Shown: positions 1 through 9,764 of the stretch, in pieces
Layout: every line of letters begins with the position of its first letter
Numbering within the stretch: position 1 is the first letter of the stretch
Assembly: GCA_028285495.1 (NCBI GenBank)
Contig: JANQPB010000017.1
Coordinates: forward strand, 62,001-126,000
Origin: Acidimicrobiales bacterium
GTDB lineage: Bacteria > Actinomycetota > Acidimicrobiia > Acidimicrobiales > SZUA-35
Direction of reading: 5' to 3'
DNA: 64,000 nucleotides
Position numbers and translations under genes: made by a program
Notes under the pieces: generated by a model
Seen by the model: only the letters and a program-made list of their open reading frames with translations
Told to the model about the DNA's origin: nothing
Databases searched by the model: none

Positions 1-2410
1 CGTCGAAGCTCTGGACGTCGATGACCGCCTCGGCGCCGGACGACACGATCACGGCGGCCAGCTCGTCCACGATGTCGGTGGTGGCCGCGTCGAGCTCGGC
101 CGAGCCGCTGGCGAAGTCGATGCCTTCGATGTCGATCGACTGCAGCGTGAGCTCGGCGTCGGCCGCCGCACCCCACCGGAGGTCGATGTGGTTGGCCACC
201 CGATCGGGAACGGCGAACGAGTCGTCGCCGGCGATGACGACCCGGACCCTGGCCGGATCGACGCCGGCCGCCGCCAGGTGATCGCGAGCCGCCCCGGCGG
301 CGGCCGTGGCCTGGGTCTCGTTGGCCTCCGGGTCGGGGAGGTCGAAGCTGTAGGCCGCCAGCGTCAGGTGGGGGCCCCCGGTGTCGGTCGCCATCGTCTG
401 GGCCAGCCGGTCGAGGGCGGCGAAGCTCTCGGGCCGCAGCTCGCCGGTGGCCCGGTCGAGGCCGATCGCGAACGGCCCGACCTCGTCGGCCACCAGCGAC
501 AGCGGTGACGTGGCCAGCCCGGCGCTCGGCACCACGAAGTTGGGGACGGGCTGGGACGGATTGAGCAGGGACCGTCCGAGCCCGAGGACCGACACCTGCG
601 TCGGGTCGGCGCCGAGCTCGACCAGGCTGGCCGCCAGCGCCGCCGCCTGATCGGCCGAGCGGGTCAGGTCCGAGGCCGCCGTGGTCTCGGTGTAGGTCCG
701 GATCGTGGCCGCGATCGGCTGGTCCGGCCTGGTGGCGATCAGTTCCGCCAGCAGGTCGAGGGTCGGGGAGGGGGCGAGCGAGGTCCCGTCACCGGCGAAG
801 CGGAGCGAGGTGAGGGTGGTCGCCTCGATGGCCGCGGGGTCGGGCACCGTGGCCCCGCTGGCCAGCGGCGCAGCCGGGGCCGCGGCCTCGGACCCCTCGG
901 TCAGCTCGGAGGCGGTCTCGACCGGGGCCGCCAGCTGCTCGTCGTCGCCGCCGGTGAGGGTGGCCAGGACGATGGCGCCGCCGACGCCGGCCAGGCTGCC
1001 GATGAGCAGGGCGAGGATGAGCACGGCGACCCGGCCGGGCCTCCGCCGCCGGCCGACCAGCGCGGGCTCGTCGACCGGTGCGGGCTCGACCGGGGCGGCG
1101 AGGGGCAGCTCCGGCTCGGGGTCGTGTTGGATCGGCGGCGAGGCCCGGAAGGGGCCGTCGGCCGGCGTGGCCGTGCCCGGTTCACCGGCGGGGGCGAATC
1201 GAGCCGGAGCGGCGGGGTCGGCCGCCCTCCGGTCCCAGTCGACCAGCCGCCGGTCGTCCCGTTCGCTCGGCTGGTCGTTGTACCAGTCGTCCGGCGCGTC
1301 CGAGCGCCGCTCGGGGCGGCGGCCACCCCGCGCATCCCCCGCATCCGGTGGTGCCGGGACCATGAGGTCCTGCGCCGCCGCCGACGCCTCCCATGGCGAC
1401 GGCGCGGCCGGCGGTGCGCCGGCCGGATCGAGCTGATCGGCATCGGACGGGGGCGGTCCGAGCGGCGGTGGTGGCGTGACGTCGAGCGCCGACCGGAACA
1501 TCGGCCGGTCGACCTCGGACGGCGGTGCGTCGACGGGGAGGTCGACCGGAGCGTCCGGATCGACGTCGGCGCCGCCCGTGGCGAACGAGCCGTCCGACCA
1601 GCGCCGCTCGTCGTCGGCGGCCGTCTCGTCGGCCCGCTCCCCGACGAACCCACCGGCGCCGTCGCCTGGCATCGGCCGGTCGACCACGATGGGCTCGTCG
1701 CCGGTCGGCTCGACATCGAGTGCGTCCGGGGGTGGGTTGCGCTGGTCGAGACCCGGCTCGGGTCGCCCGCCGATCGGGTCGAGGATGAGCGGCTGGGGCA
1801 CGTCGGCGGCGGACTCGATCTGGTCGACGGCGACCGGGTCGGGATCGACATCGAGGGGCTCGGCGCCGTCGCCAGCGGCGCCGTCGCCGGTGTCATGGCC
1901 GGCCGAGGCGGCCACCGCCGCTCCGGCGCCGTCGCGCTCGGGGAAGAGGTCGTCGAGGGCGAAGCCGTCGGCCGCGAGCTCGACGTCGTCGCCGAACCCG
2001 TCGGTCGCGACGACGCCGCCGCCGACGTCGGGGTCGTCCGGCGGGGTGTCGAGCAGCAGCTCGTCGAGGTCGATCGGGTCGAGCTCGTCGCCGTCGGCGT
2101 CGGCCGGGTCGTCGCTCGTCTCGGCCAGTGGGGCCCGCAGGAACTCGTCGAGCGGGTTGTCGGCCACCGCATCGGCCGCCGTCGGGACGAGATCGTCGAA
2201 CAGGCCGTCGAAGACCGACGGGTCGAGGGGGCCATCGTCGGACAGCGGGTCGATCTCGTCGTCGCCCGGCCAGTCGTCGTGGTCGGACCCGTCGGCGGCG
2301 TCGTGGGTGGCATCGTCGACTCCGCCCGAACCGGGTGGCTCGGCGGGGACGGATGCGGCGGCACCGGGGTGGGTGGGGGCCGAAGGCTCGTGTTCAGAGG
2401 TCCAGCTCAT
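1..2410 (-). CDS. Membrane-anchored protein with tandem OmpA-like extracellular domains (3' end outside window)
   Basis: The reading frame runs uninterrupted from an ATG at 2410 to the window edge (over 800 residues, C-terminus missing). Residues 1 to about 450 are an Asp/Pro/Ala-rich, very acidic, low-complexity cytoplasmic region. A single membrane segment lies at about 463-483 (LILALLIGSLAGVGGAIVLA), preceded by an Arg-rich stop. Beyond it are at least three repeats shaped like OmpA C-terminal domains (about 525-617, 625-735 and 740 onward), with the pattern of a beta strand, a helix of Ala-rich character and 'LGADPxxVxVxGxG'. OmpA-like modules usually bind peptidoglycan or act in cell-envelope attachment; that role here is inference. 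A GGAGGAGG Shine-Dalgarno sits 9 nt before the ATG. Substrate or partner unknown. Confidence 0.8.
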   Translation of the reverse strand, partial: MSWTSEHEPSAPTHPGAAASVPAEPPGSGGVDDATHDAADGSDHDDWPGDDEIDPLSDDGPLDPSVFDGLFDDLVPTAADAVADNPLDEFLRAPLAETSDDPADADGDELDPIDLDELLLDTPPDDPDVGGGVVATDGFGDDVELAADGFALDDLFPERDGAGAAVAASAGHDTGDGAAGDGAEPLDVDPDPVAVDQIESAADVPQPLILDPIGGRPEPGLDQRNPPPDALDVEPTGDEPIVVDRPMPGDGAGGFVGERADETAADDERRWSDGSFATGGADVDPDAPVDLPVDAPPSEVDRPMFRSALDVTPPPPLGPPPSDADQLDPAGAPPAAPSPWEASAAAQDLMVPAPPDAGDARGGRRPERRSDAPDDWYNDQPSERDDRRLVDWDRRAADPAAPARFAPAGEPGTATPADGPFRASPPIQHDPEPELPLAAPVEPAPVDEPALVGRRRRPGRVAVLILALLIGSLAGVGGAIVLATLTGGDDEQLAAPVETASELTEGSEAAAPAAPLASGATVPDPAAIEATTLTSLRFAGDGTSLAPSPTLDLLAELIATRPDQPIAATIRTYTETTAASDLTRSADQAAALAASLVELGADPTQVSVLGLGRSLLNPSQPVPNFVVPSAGLATSPLSLVADEVGPFAIGLDRATGELRPESFAALDRLAQTMATDTGGPHLTLAAYSFDLPDPEANETQATAAAGAARDHLAAAGVDPARVRVVIAGDDSFAVPDRVANHIDLRWGAAADAELTLQSIDIEGIDFASGSAELDAATTDIVDELAAVIVSSGAEAVIDVQSFD

Positions 2411-3114
2411 CCTCTGAGACCTCCTCCTTCGGCGATGTCCGCACGACCGGTACCCGCGCGCCGGTCACAAGGCGCCCACGATACCGCAAATCGCCAATGC
2501 TCCCGGACCGATCCGGGGTTGCCAGATCGATGCCGGGAGCACCGGAGGGTCGGATCAGCGTCCACCGCCATCGATCCGATCGGGTGTACCGTTCTGAGCG
2601 ATGACATGGTGACTGCCCGTCGGTCCGACATGGGCTGGCGGGCAGTCTGGTTTGCCGGGGATCGCCGCCGGGTCTCCGCGATGGTCGGCCATCGCATCGC
2701 TCCGCCGGTGTTCTTCCTGGCGATGCCACCGACCGAGGTCGACGGCACCGTGGTCACCCGTTACCGCCGGGACCGGAGTCCGTCAGGTTCGTGGCGACCG
2801 GGTGAATGCTGTTCCGGCCAACCGTCGGAGTCGACGGGGGAGTGAGGATCGGTCGCAGGCACGCGAACCGCCGCAGAAGCGTCCGCCGAGCGGAGTCACC
2901 TCTTGTCGCGTCACCCGCTTCCTCAGCCCCCCACCGACCTGTCGTCGGCTGGTTGAAGGCCATCCTGAGAGCTGCAGAAACACGGGTCAAGAAGTTTCGG
3001 GCAATCCCCAGGGTTGTCCGCAGGATTTCTTTTCCATCCCCAGTTCACTGCCTGGTTTCCACCGGTTGTCCACCAGTTCTGCACAACCGGTCCGGGCCTC
3101 CGGCGGCCCCAGCG
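2411..3114. other. 704-bp intergenic region
   Basis: This gap separates the OmpA-like gene from the acyl-CoA dehydrogenase; both are on the minus strand. It holds one possible small ORF (listed separately), an inverted repeat CCGGTTGT-N13-ACAACCGG at 3062-3090, and two 9-mers one mismatch away from the actinobacterial DnaA box TTGTCCACA (3014-3022 and 3065-3073). Two weak boxes without dnaA/dnaN nearby do not make an origin. No tRNA or U-tract terminator is visible. Confidence 0.5.
2606..2845 (+). CDS. Possible small ORF, unknown function
   Basis: An ATG at 2606 (or GTG at 2609) opens a 79-residue frame ending at 2845. The first 55 codons have the GC-rich third positions of the neighbours; the last 20 do not, and the tail is Ser/Gly/Cys-rich. 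A TACCGT -10-like box (2587-2592) lies 8 nt before an ATG at 2601 that would encode only Met-Thr-Trp-stop, whose TGA overlaps the GTG at 2609. I do not recognise the protein, and it may be spurious. Confidence 0.25.
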   Translation: MVTARRSDMGWRAVWFAGDRRRVSAMVGHRIAPPVFFLAMPPTEVDGTVVTRYRRDRSPSGSWRPGECCSGQPSESTGE

Positions 3115-4434
<1,320 letters not shown>

Positions 4435-4536
4435 GGCTGGGCATCCCCGGTCGTCGGTCGCGTGTCCCGCCAATCATGGCACCAGCGCCATGGCCGCACC
4501 GCATCCCCGGCTCGGGTGCCCCGGGCCCGACGGCGG

Positions 4537-5844
4537 TCAGAAGCTCTCGTCGCACCACGCTGCGGTCGGCCAGCCGAAGAGGCGGTCGGTGCGGTCACGA
4601 ACGGCCGGAGCCGCCTCGAGCCAGCCGGCGACGGCCATGGCCGCCGCCGGCCTCGACCCCAGGTACAGCGCGCCGAGCGCCGCCGGGTGGAGCCGCAGCT
4701 CGGGCTCGTCGTCGGTCCGCTCGACGCGGGCCCGGCCGGCCTCGGCCGTCAGCCGGTAGGTGCCCCCGGCGCTCGGATGGCTGGCGTCGTCGACGGCCAG
4801 CACGAGCTGACCCTCGCCGGCCCAGCCCCGAGCCTCGAGCGCAGCCACGACGTCGAGCACCCGGAGCTGCAGGCCATCGGTCAGGTGGCGGATCATCGCC
4901 CGCGGATCGGCCGCCAGCCACGGCAGCTCGGCGTCGACCGGGAGGCTCCAGAACCGCACGTTGGGGTGCAGGTCGATGTTGGACAGGAACCACCAGAGGC
5001 CGTGGCGGACATCGAGGTCGTCGCCGATGACCTCGATCACCCGGATCTCGCCGTCCGGCAGGTCGTGGTCGGTCCAGCGGGGCGCCTGGCGGTAGGTGGC
5101 GTAGCCGACCGGCTCACCGTCACGGCGGGCGATCACGGTGCGGCGTTGGCTGGCGCCCTCCCGCTGGAACTCGTGGTCGGTGAACCGTCGCAGGCGCCAC
5201 CAGGTCGGGCTGCGGTGGAAGTGCCCGGGTCGGCGGAGGCGGTCGCGCTCGCGCAGCGGTGGCAGCAGCTGGGTGGCCTCGTCGCCCTCGGCGAGGGCGA
5301 GGTCGACCGGCCGCTCGGGCGGCCGGACGTCGGCCTTGCGGTTGTCGTAGCTGACCTGGAGGATGTCGGCGGCCGGGCCGTAGCCGAAGCGACCGTAGAT
5401 CGGCAGCTCGCTGGCCCACAGGACCGACAGCGCCTCTCCGTGGTCGACCGCATCGGCGAAGTGGGCGCCGATCAGGCCGGTGAGGATGCCGCGGCGCCGG
5501 TGGGTGGCGGCGACGCTGACCCGGCTCAGCCCCGCGGTCGGCACCCCCGGCACGCCATCGTCCCCGGCCCGCTCCCCGTCCGACCGCCCGCCGGCGGCCG
5601 TTGCGGTGCCGGCGGCCGTTGCGGTGCCGGCGGCCGTGCCGGGGACGGTCAGGCGGAGGCCGTACGACGCCTCCGTGCCGACCATCCGCCCGCCGTCGAA
5701 GGCGGCGTGGACCCGGTCGAGCCCGACGAGCTCGGTGAGCCGCTCTGCCTCACCCTCCTCGGGCTTGCCGCCGAACGCCAGATGGCAGAGCTCCATGTAC
5801 CGCTCGAGCTCGTCTGGCACGATCGGCCGGATCTCGATCCCCAT
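4537..5844 (-). CDS. GNAT N-acetyltransferase, Eis-like with SCP2-type C-terminal domain
   Basis: The 435-residue protein has the tripartite Eis architecture: N-terminal GNAT domain with the acetyl-CoA loop region 'VAATHRRRGILTGL' (about 115-130), a second GNAT-like domain, and a C-terminal sterol-carrier-like domain. Family members transfer acetyl groups to amines (aminoglycosides or lysines); the substrate here is unknown. Residues about 70-86 contain an Ala/Thr/Gly run encoded by an 18-bp tandem repeat (5590-5637), probably a flexible loop. The promoter box TAGGCT (5852-5857, minus strand) ends 7 nt before the ATG, so the mRNA is probably leaderless. Confidence 0.85.
   Translation of the reverse strand: MGIEIRPIVPDELERYMELCHLAFGGKPEEGEAERLTELVGLDRVHAAFDGGRMVGTEASYGLRLTVPGTAAGTATAAGTATAAGGRSDGERAGDDGVPGVPTAGLSRVSVAATHRRRGILTGLIGAHFADAVDHGEALSVLWASELPIYGRFGYGPAADILQVSYDNRKADVRPPERPVDLALAEGDEATQLLPPLRERDRLRRPGHFHRSPTWWRLRRFTDHEFQREGASQRRTVIARRDGEPVGYATYRQAPRWTDHDLPDGEIRVIEVIGDDLDVRHGLWWFLSNIDLHPNVRFWSLPVDAELPWLAADPRAMIRHLTDGLQLRVLDVVAALEARGWAGEGQLVLAVDDASHPSAGGTYRLTAEAGRARVERTDDEPELRLHPAALGALYLGSRPAAAMAVAGWLEAAPAVRDRTDRLFGWPTAAWCDESF
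5590..5637. repeat. 18-bp in-frame tandem repeat (2.7 copies)
   Basis: The unit GCCGGCGGCCGTTGCGGT occurs twice in full and once partially inside the Eis-like gene. It adds Thr-Ala-Thr-Ala-Ala-Gly units without breaking the frame. Confidence 0.9.
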
Positions 5845-5959
5845 GCCGCCGAGCCTAGTCAGCGCCCGCTCGTCGCCAGCGGGCGCTCGCCCGCGGGCAC
5901 TCGGCCGCCGTCAACGCCGTGAGCGGGCCGTCGCGCCGGCCTGGGCTAGCGTTGGTCCA

Positions 5960-7477
5960 ATGGGCAGCCCCGGCGACACCGCCGACCCGGACCGCTGCGG
6001 CTCGTGTGGCCGAGCGGTCGAGGAGGGTCACCGGTACTGTCCCGATTGCGGCTCACCGGTCGGGTCCGGCGTGGCGGTCGGGGTCGGCGCCGACCACAAC
6101 CGGCTCGGCGACGACCGGGCGGCGATGCGGCGAGCGCCGGTCGGTTCGGTCGTCGACGGTGGCGATGGCTCGGCCTTCCTGCTCGACCCGTGGGCCGAGC
6201 CGGCCCGAGACGAGGCGTCGGTCCGGGCCGGTGCCAGCTCGACCCGCGGTCGGCTGCTGCTGGTGGCCGGGCTGGCGATCATGGCGGTGTTGGCGTTGGC
6301 GCTCTTCCGTCAGCCCGCCGGTGACGATGCCGGCACCGGCGACGAGGAGGAGACGGCCGAGGCCGACGGCGACACGACCGGCGAGGAGTCCGTCGCCGAC
6401 GATGGCGAGCAGGACGACGAGGACGACGCGGTGGCGTCCGAGGCCGACGAGCCGGCCGACGACGCCGATGGCCCGGCGACGACGGCCGGCGACGACGGAC
6501 CGACCACGAGCGTCCCCGGCGAGGACCAGCCGGCGATCGCCGCAGAGGGGCCGCTCCTCGGCGAGCCGACCGGGCTGACCCTCGCGCTGGGGAGCTTCTC
6601 CGTCGGCGGCCTCACGCTGATCGACCTCGACAGCGGCGACCGGCGCGAGATCGAGCGGATCAGGGGCGTGCCGGCCGGTCTGATGGGAACGACGCTGGTC
6701 CTCCAGAGCGACGGTGGCTCGCCCCGCTTCGTCGACCTGCTCGACGCCGAGCCGAAGGCGGAGCCCATCGCCCCGAGATCTTCGCCCGGTTGGGTCGAGG
6801 TCGTCAGCGTCGACGACGACCGGGTGTGGCTGATCGAGGACGGTCCAGGCGGCAGCAGGTACGAGGCGTACGACGCCGCCGGCGAGCTGGTCGACGAGCT
6901 GGATCCCGAGTCGCTCGGGATCGATCCGCTCGCCTACGTGCTGTCGACCGGCGTCGGGCCGTCGAGCGGCCTCGTCTACCATCCGGCCGGCGGTCTCTAC
7001 CGGCGCACCGGCGACGACGGGTTCGAGCGGGTCAGCACCGGCCAGGCCCTCGCCGTCGGGGATCGGCTCGCCGTGTTCCGGCGCTGCGACGAGGAGATGG
7101 CCTGCCAGCTCCAGTGGTACGACCTTCGGACCGACGGTCTCGTCGGCTTCCCGTCGCCGCCACCGAGCGCCCTCGGCGGCAGTGGCTTCTACCGGATCGT
7201 CGGCGGTGACCGGTGGCTGGTCTACCTCGACTGGCGGGCCGGAACCGGCCAGCTGATCGAGATCGCGACCGGACGGATCGGCCGGACCATCGACTCGGGC
7301 AGCCGATTCAGCCCGTTCGGCCAGTCGGTCGTCCTCTCCGACGACGGTCGTTGGCTCCTGGAGAGCTCGGCTGGTCAGCTGGTGGTCGTCGACCTCGACA
7401 CCGGTACCGAGTGGCTGCTTCCCGTCGAGTCGATCGGTGACGTCTCCGGTGTCTTCCTCGACGCCGATCTCCCCTGA
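5960..7477 (+). CDS. Zinc-ribbon membrane protein with extracellular beta-propeller-like domain
   Basis: The 505-residue product starts with a zinc ribbon (Cys13, Cys16, Cys27, Cys30), followed by a short linker and one membrane helix at about 98-116. Next comes a very acidic Asp/Glu/Thr linker (about 120-190), and then a domain of repeated beta-strand units ('VLQSDGGSPRFVDLLD', 'VVLSDDGRWLLESS') resembling WD40/beta-propeller blades. The ribbon would be cytoplasmic and the propeller outside. No catalytic motif is seen. TAGCGT (5947-5952) ends 7 nt before the ATG, so the mRNA is likely leaderless. Function unknown; a sensor or scaffold is one possibility. Confidence 0.75.
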   Translation: MGSPGDTADPDRCGSCGRAVEEGHRYCPDCGSPVGSGVAVGVGADHNRLGDDRAAMRRAPVGSVVDGGDGSAFLLDPWAEPARDEASVRAGASSTRGRLLLVAGLAIMAVLALALFRQPAGDDAGTGDEEETAEADGDTTGEESVADDGEQDDEDDAVASEADEPADDADGPATTAGDDGPTTSVPGEDQPAIAAEGPLLGEPTGLTLALGSFSVGGLTLIDLDSGDRREIERIRGVPAGLMGTTLVLQSDGGSPRFVDLLDAEPKAEPIAPRSSPGWVEVVSVDDDRVWLIEDGPGGSRYEAYDAAGELVDELDPESLGIDPLAYVLSTGVGPSSGLVYHPAGGLYRRTGDDGFERVSTGQALAVGDRLAVFRRCDEEMACQLQWYDLRTDGLVGFPSPPPSALGGSGFYRIVGGDRWLVYLDWRAGTGQLIEIATGRIGRTIDSGSRFSPFGQSVVLSDDGRWLLESSAGQLVVVDLDTGTEWLLPVESIGDVSGVFLDADLP

Positions 7478-7549
7478 GTCGGCCTGGTCGAGCCGGCCGG
7501 TGGCCCCGGAGCCGCCGCGGCCACTCCCGGCCAAGTACCGTGACCGGCC

Positions 7550-8487
<938 letters not shown>

Positions 8488-8491
<4 letters not shown>

Positions 8492-9252
8492 CCGCCATCC
8501 AACGCCTCTCCCATCAGGCCCGCTTCGACCTGCTCGTGTTCCGCCGCAATCCGGCGGCGACCTTCTTCACCGTGATCCTGCCGCTGATCTTCCTGGTCAT
8601 CTTCACCTCGATCTTCGGCAACGAGACCCTCGACAACGGAGCCAAGGTCGCCACCCTGTACGTGCCGGGGATCCTGGCCCTGGCCATCAGCTCGGCGACG
8701 GCGGTCAACCTGGCGATCACGATGACGACCCGCCGGGAGCGGGGCGTGCTCAAGCGGGTCCGGGGCACGCCGATCCCGCCATGGGTCTTCGTGGTGGCCC
8801 AGGCGATCTCGGCCTTCGTGATCTCGGTGGCGATGACCGTGATCATCGTGGTGGTCGGGCGGATCCTGTTCGACGTCAGCCTGTTCGCCCGCGGCATCCC
8901 CTCGCTGCTGATCACGCTGCTGATCGGGGCGATGTCGTTCGCCGCGATCGGCCTCGCCCTCACCGCGATCATCCCGTCGGAGGATGCGGCCCCGGCGGTG
9001 ACCAACGCCATCATGTTGCCGCTCTACTTCATCAGCGACGTCTTCATCCCGTCCGATCAGGTGCCCGACTGGATCAGCACGATCGCCGGGATCTTCCCGA
9101 TCCTGCACCTCTCCAATGCCCTGCAGGAGAGCTTCGATCCGTTCGTCGAGGGCACCCCGTTCCCCTGGCAGCACTGGCTCGTCATCGCCGCCTGGGGGGT
9201 CGGCGCAGCGGCCGTGACCCTCCGGTTCTTCCGCTGGACTCCCCGGCGTTGA
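8488..9252 (+). CDS. ABC-2 type transporter permease
   Basis: Start is GTG 8488, overlapping the TGA of the ATPase gene by four bases. The 254-residue protein has six predicted membrane helices: an N-terminal one after 'RRNPAATFFTVILPL', a pair around 'LAISSATAVNLAI' and 'VVAQAISAFVISVAM', then 'LLITLLIGAMSFAAIGLAL' and the 'MLPLYFISDVFIP' ABC-2 motif, ending with 'HWLVIAAWGVGAAAV'. It pairs with the upstream ATPase as a homodimeric exporter. Substrate unknown. Confidence 0.9.
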
Positions 9253-9373
9253 GGCCAAACCCCGCTGTTTCAGACGGTTTCCGACGGGATGGAACAAATC
9301 CCCCGGATTTTTCTCCGATCGCGGAACTTTTGGGCGGAAGGCTGCGACTAACTCGGTGTTCAAACAAAGTTCT

Positions 9374-9478
9374 GGTGCCTGGCAGTGATGGTTCTCCATC
9401 GACCACGTCGAACAGGACATCTCGGCGGAACCTGTTCGACGGGGTCGATCTTCCTTCGAATGGTCACTGCCAGGCGCC
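9374..9478 (+). ncRNA. Candidate structured non-coding RNA (long hairpin with asymmetric bubble)
   Basis: Bases 9374-9388 (GGTGCCTGGCAGTGA) pair with 9464-9478 over 15 bp with one G-U wobble. Inside, ATCGACC (9398-9404) pairs with 9443-9449 and a further 11 bp (9406-9416 with 9431-9441) closes a 14-nt loop. Between the closing and terminal stems is an asymmetric bubble of about 9 nt on one side and 14 nt on the other. The arrangement of closing stem, bubble and terminal stem recalls a short 6S-like RNA, but I cannot match it to any family: it lacks the SRP RNA GGAAGCAGC signature and 5S motifs. A terminator 95 nt downstream fixes the plus strand. Confidence 0.5.
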
Positions 9479-9572
9479 GCATCTCTTCGCCGGAAGGCCG
9501 TTCATCGGCTGGCGGGATGGAGGCATGAGTTCGGCGATCTGGGCCCCCCGACGGGTCGCCGGAGCCCCTCCG

Positions 9573-9613
9573 AAGAGGCCGTCCCTTTGGCGGAAGGGAC
9601 GGCCTCTTTCTTT
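9573..9613 (+). terminator. Rho-independent terminator
   Basis: A perfect 15-bp stem (9573-9587 with 9594-9608) with a 6-nt loop TGGCGG is followed by TCTTTTT. It is the strongest intrinsic terminator in the window. It lies over 300 nt after the ABC permease and before the nuclease, so it most likely ends the candidate RNA at 9374. Confidence 0.85.
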
Positions 9614-9764
9614 TTCCCGGTGACGGGTGCCCGGCAACGCCGAGGTCGATTGGCCGACAGGTGACGTGAAGCTGACCTTTCGGTTCACCTCCTGCTTTGT
9701 CAGTGGTGACGCACTAGGGTCCGGCTGACCGCTGCACCTTCCCCGTCCCACCTGGAGCCCGCTC

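Larger units (their letters stand above)
9253..9764. other. 512-bp intergenic region with structured elements
   Basis: No protein gene is supported here. The first 120 bases are less GC-rich than the surroundings and could hold a promoter (TTGGGC near 9329, CTAACT near 9350). A long hairpin (9374-9478) and a strong intrinsic terminator (9573-9613), both listed separately, suggest an RNA gene of about 250 nt. The last 150 bases carry a TAGGGT box (9715-9720), probably the -10 of the nuclease gene at 9765. Confidence 0.6.

Noticed and set aside
901..2364. Long antisense and alternate-frame ORFs over the OmpA-like gene
   Set aside because: They are Arg/Pro/Ser/Thr-rich shadows in the wrong frame; the true frame has a membrane helix, domains and a ribosome site.
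2980..3090. DnaA-box-like sequences suggesting a replication origin
   Set aside because: Only two one-mismatch boxes, no AT-rich unwinding element and no dnaA, dnaN, parAB or rpmH nearby.
9374..9478. 5S rRNA, SRP RNA or tmRNA for the hairpin
   Set aside because: TGCCTGGC resembles the 5S start, but the internal 5S motifs, the SRP GGAAGCAGC loop and a tRNA-like domain are all absent.
9500..9570. 6C RNA motif (C-rich hairpin loops)
   Set aside because: Only one loop has six C residues and the paired second hairpin of that motif is missing.
9660..9725. PHO box upstream of the secreted nuclease
   Set aside because: A single GTTCACC occurs, but no second 11-nt direct repeat matches the PhoP consensus.
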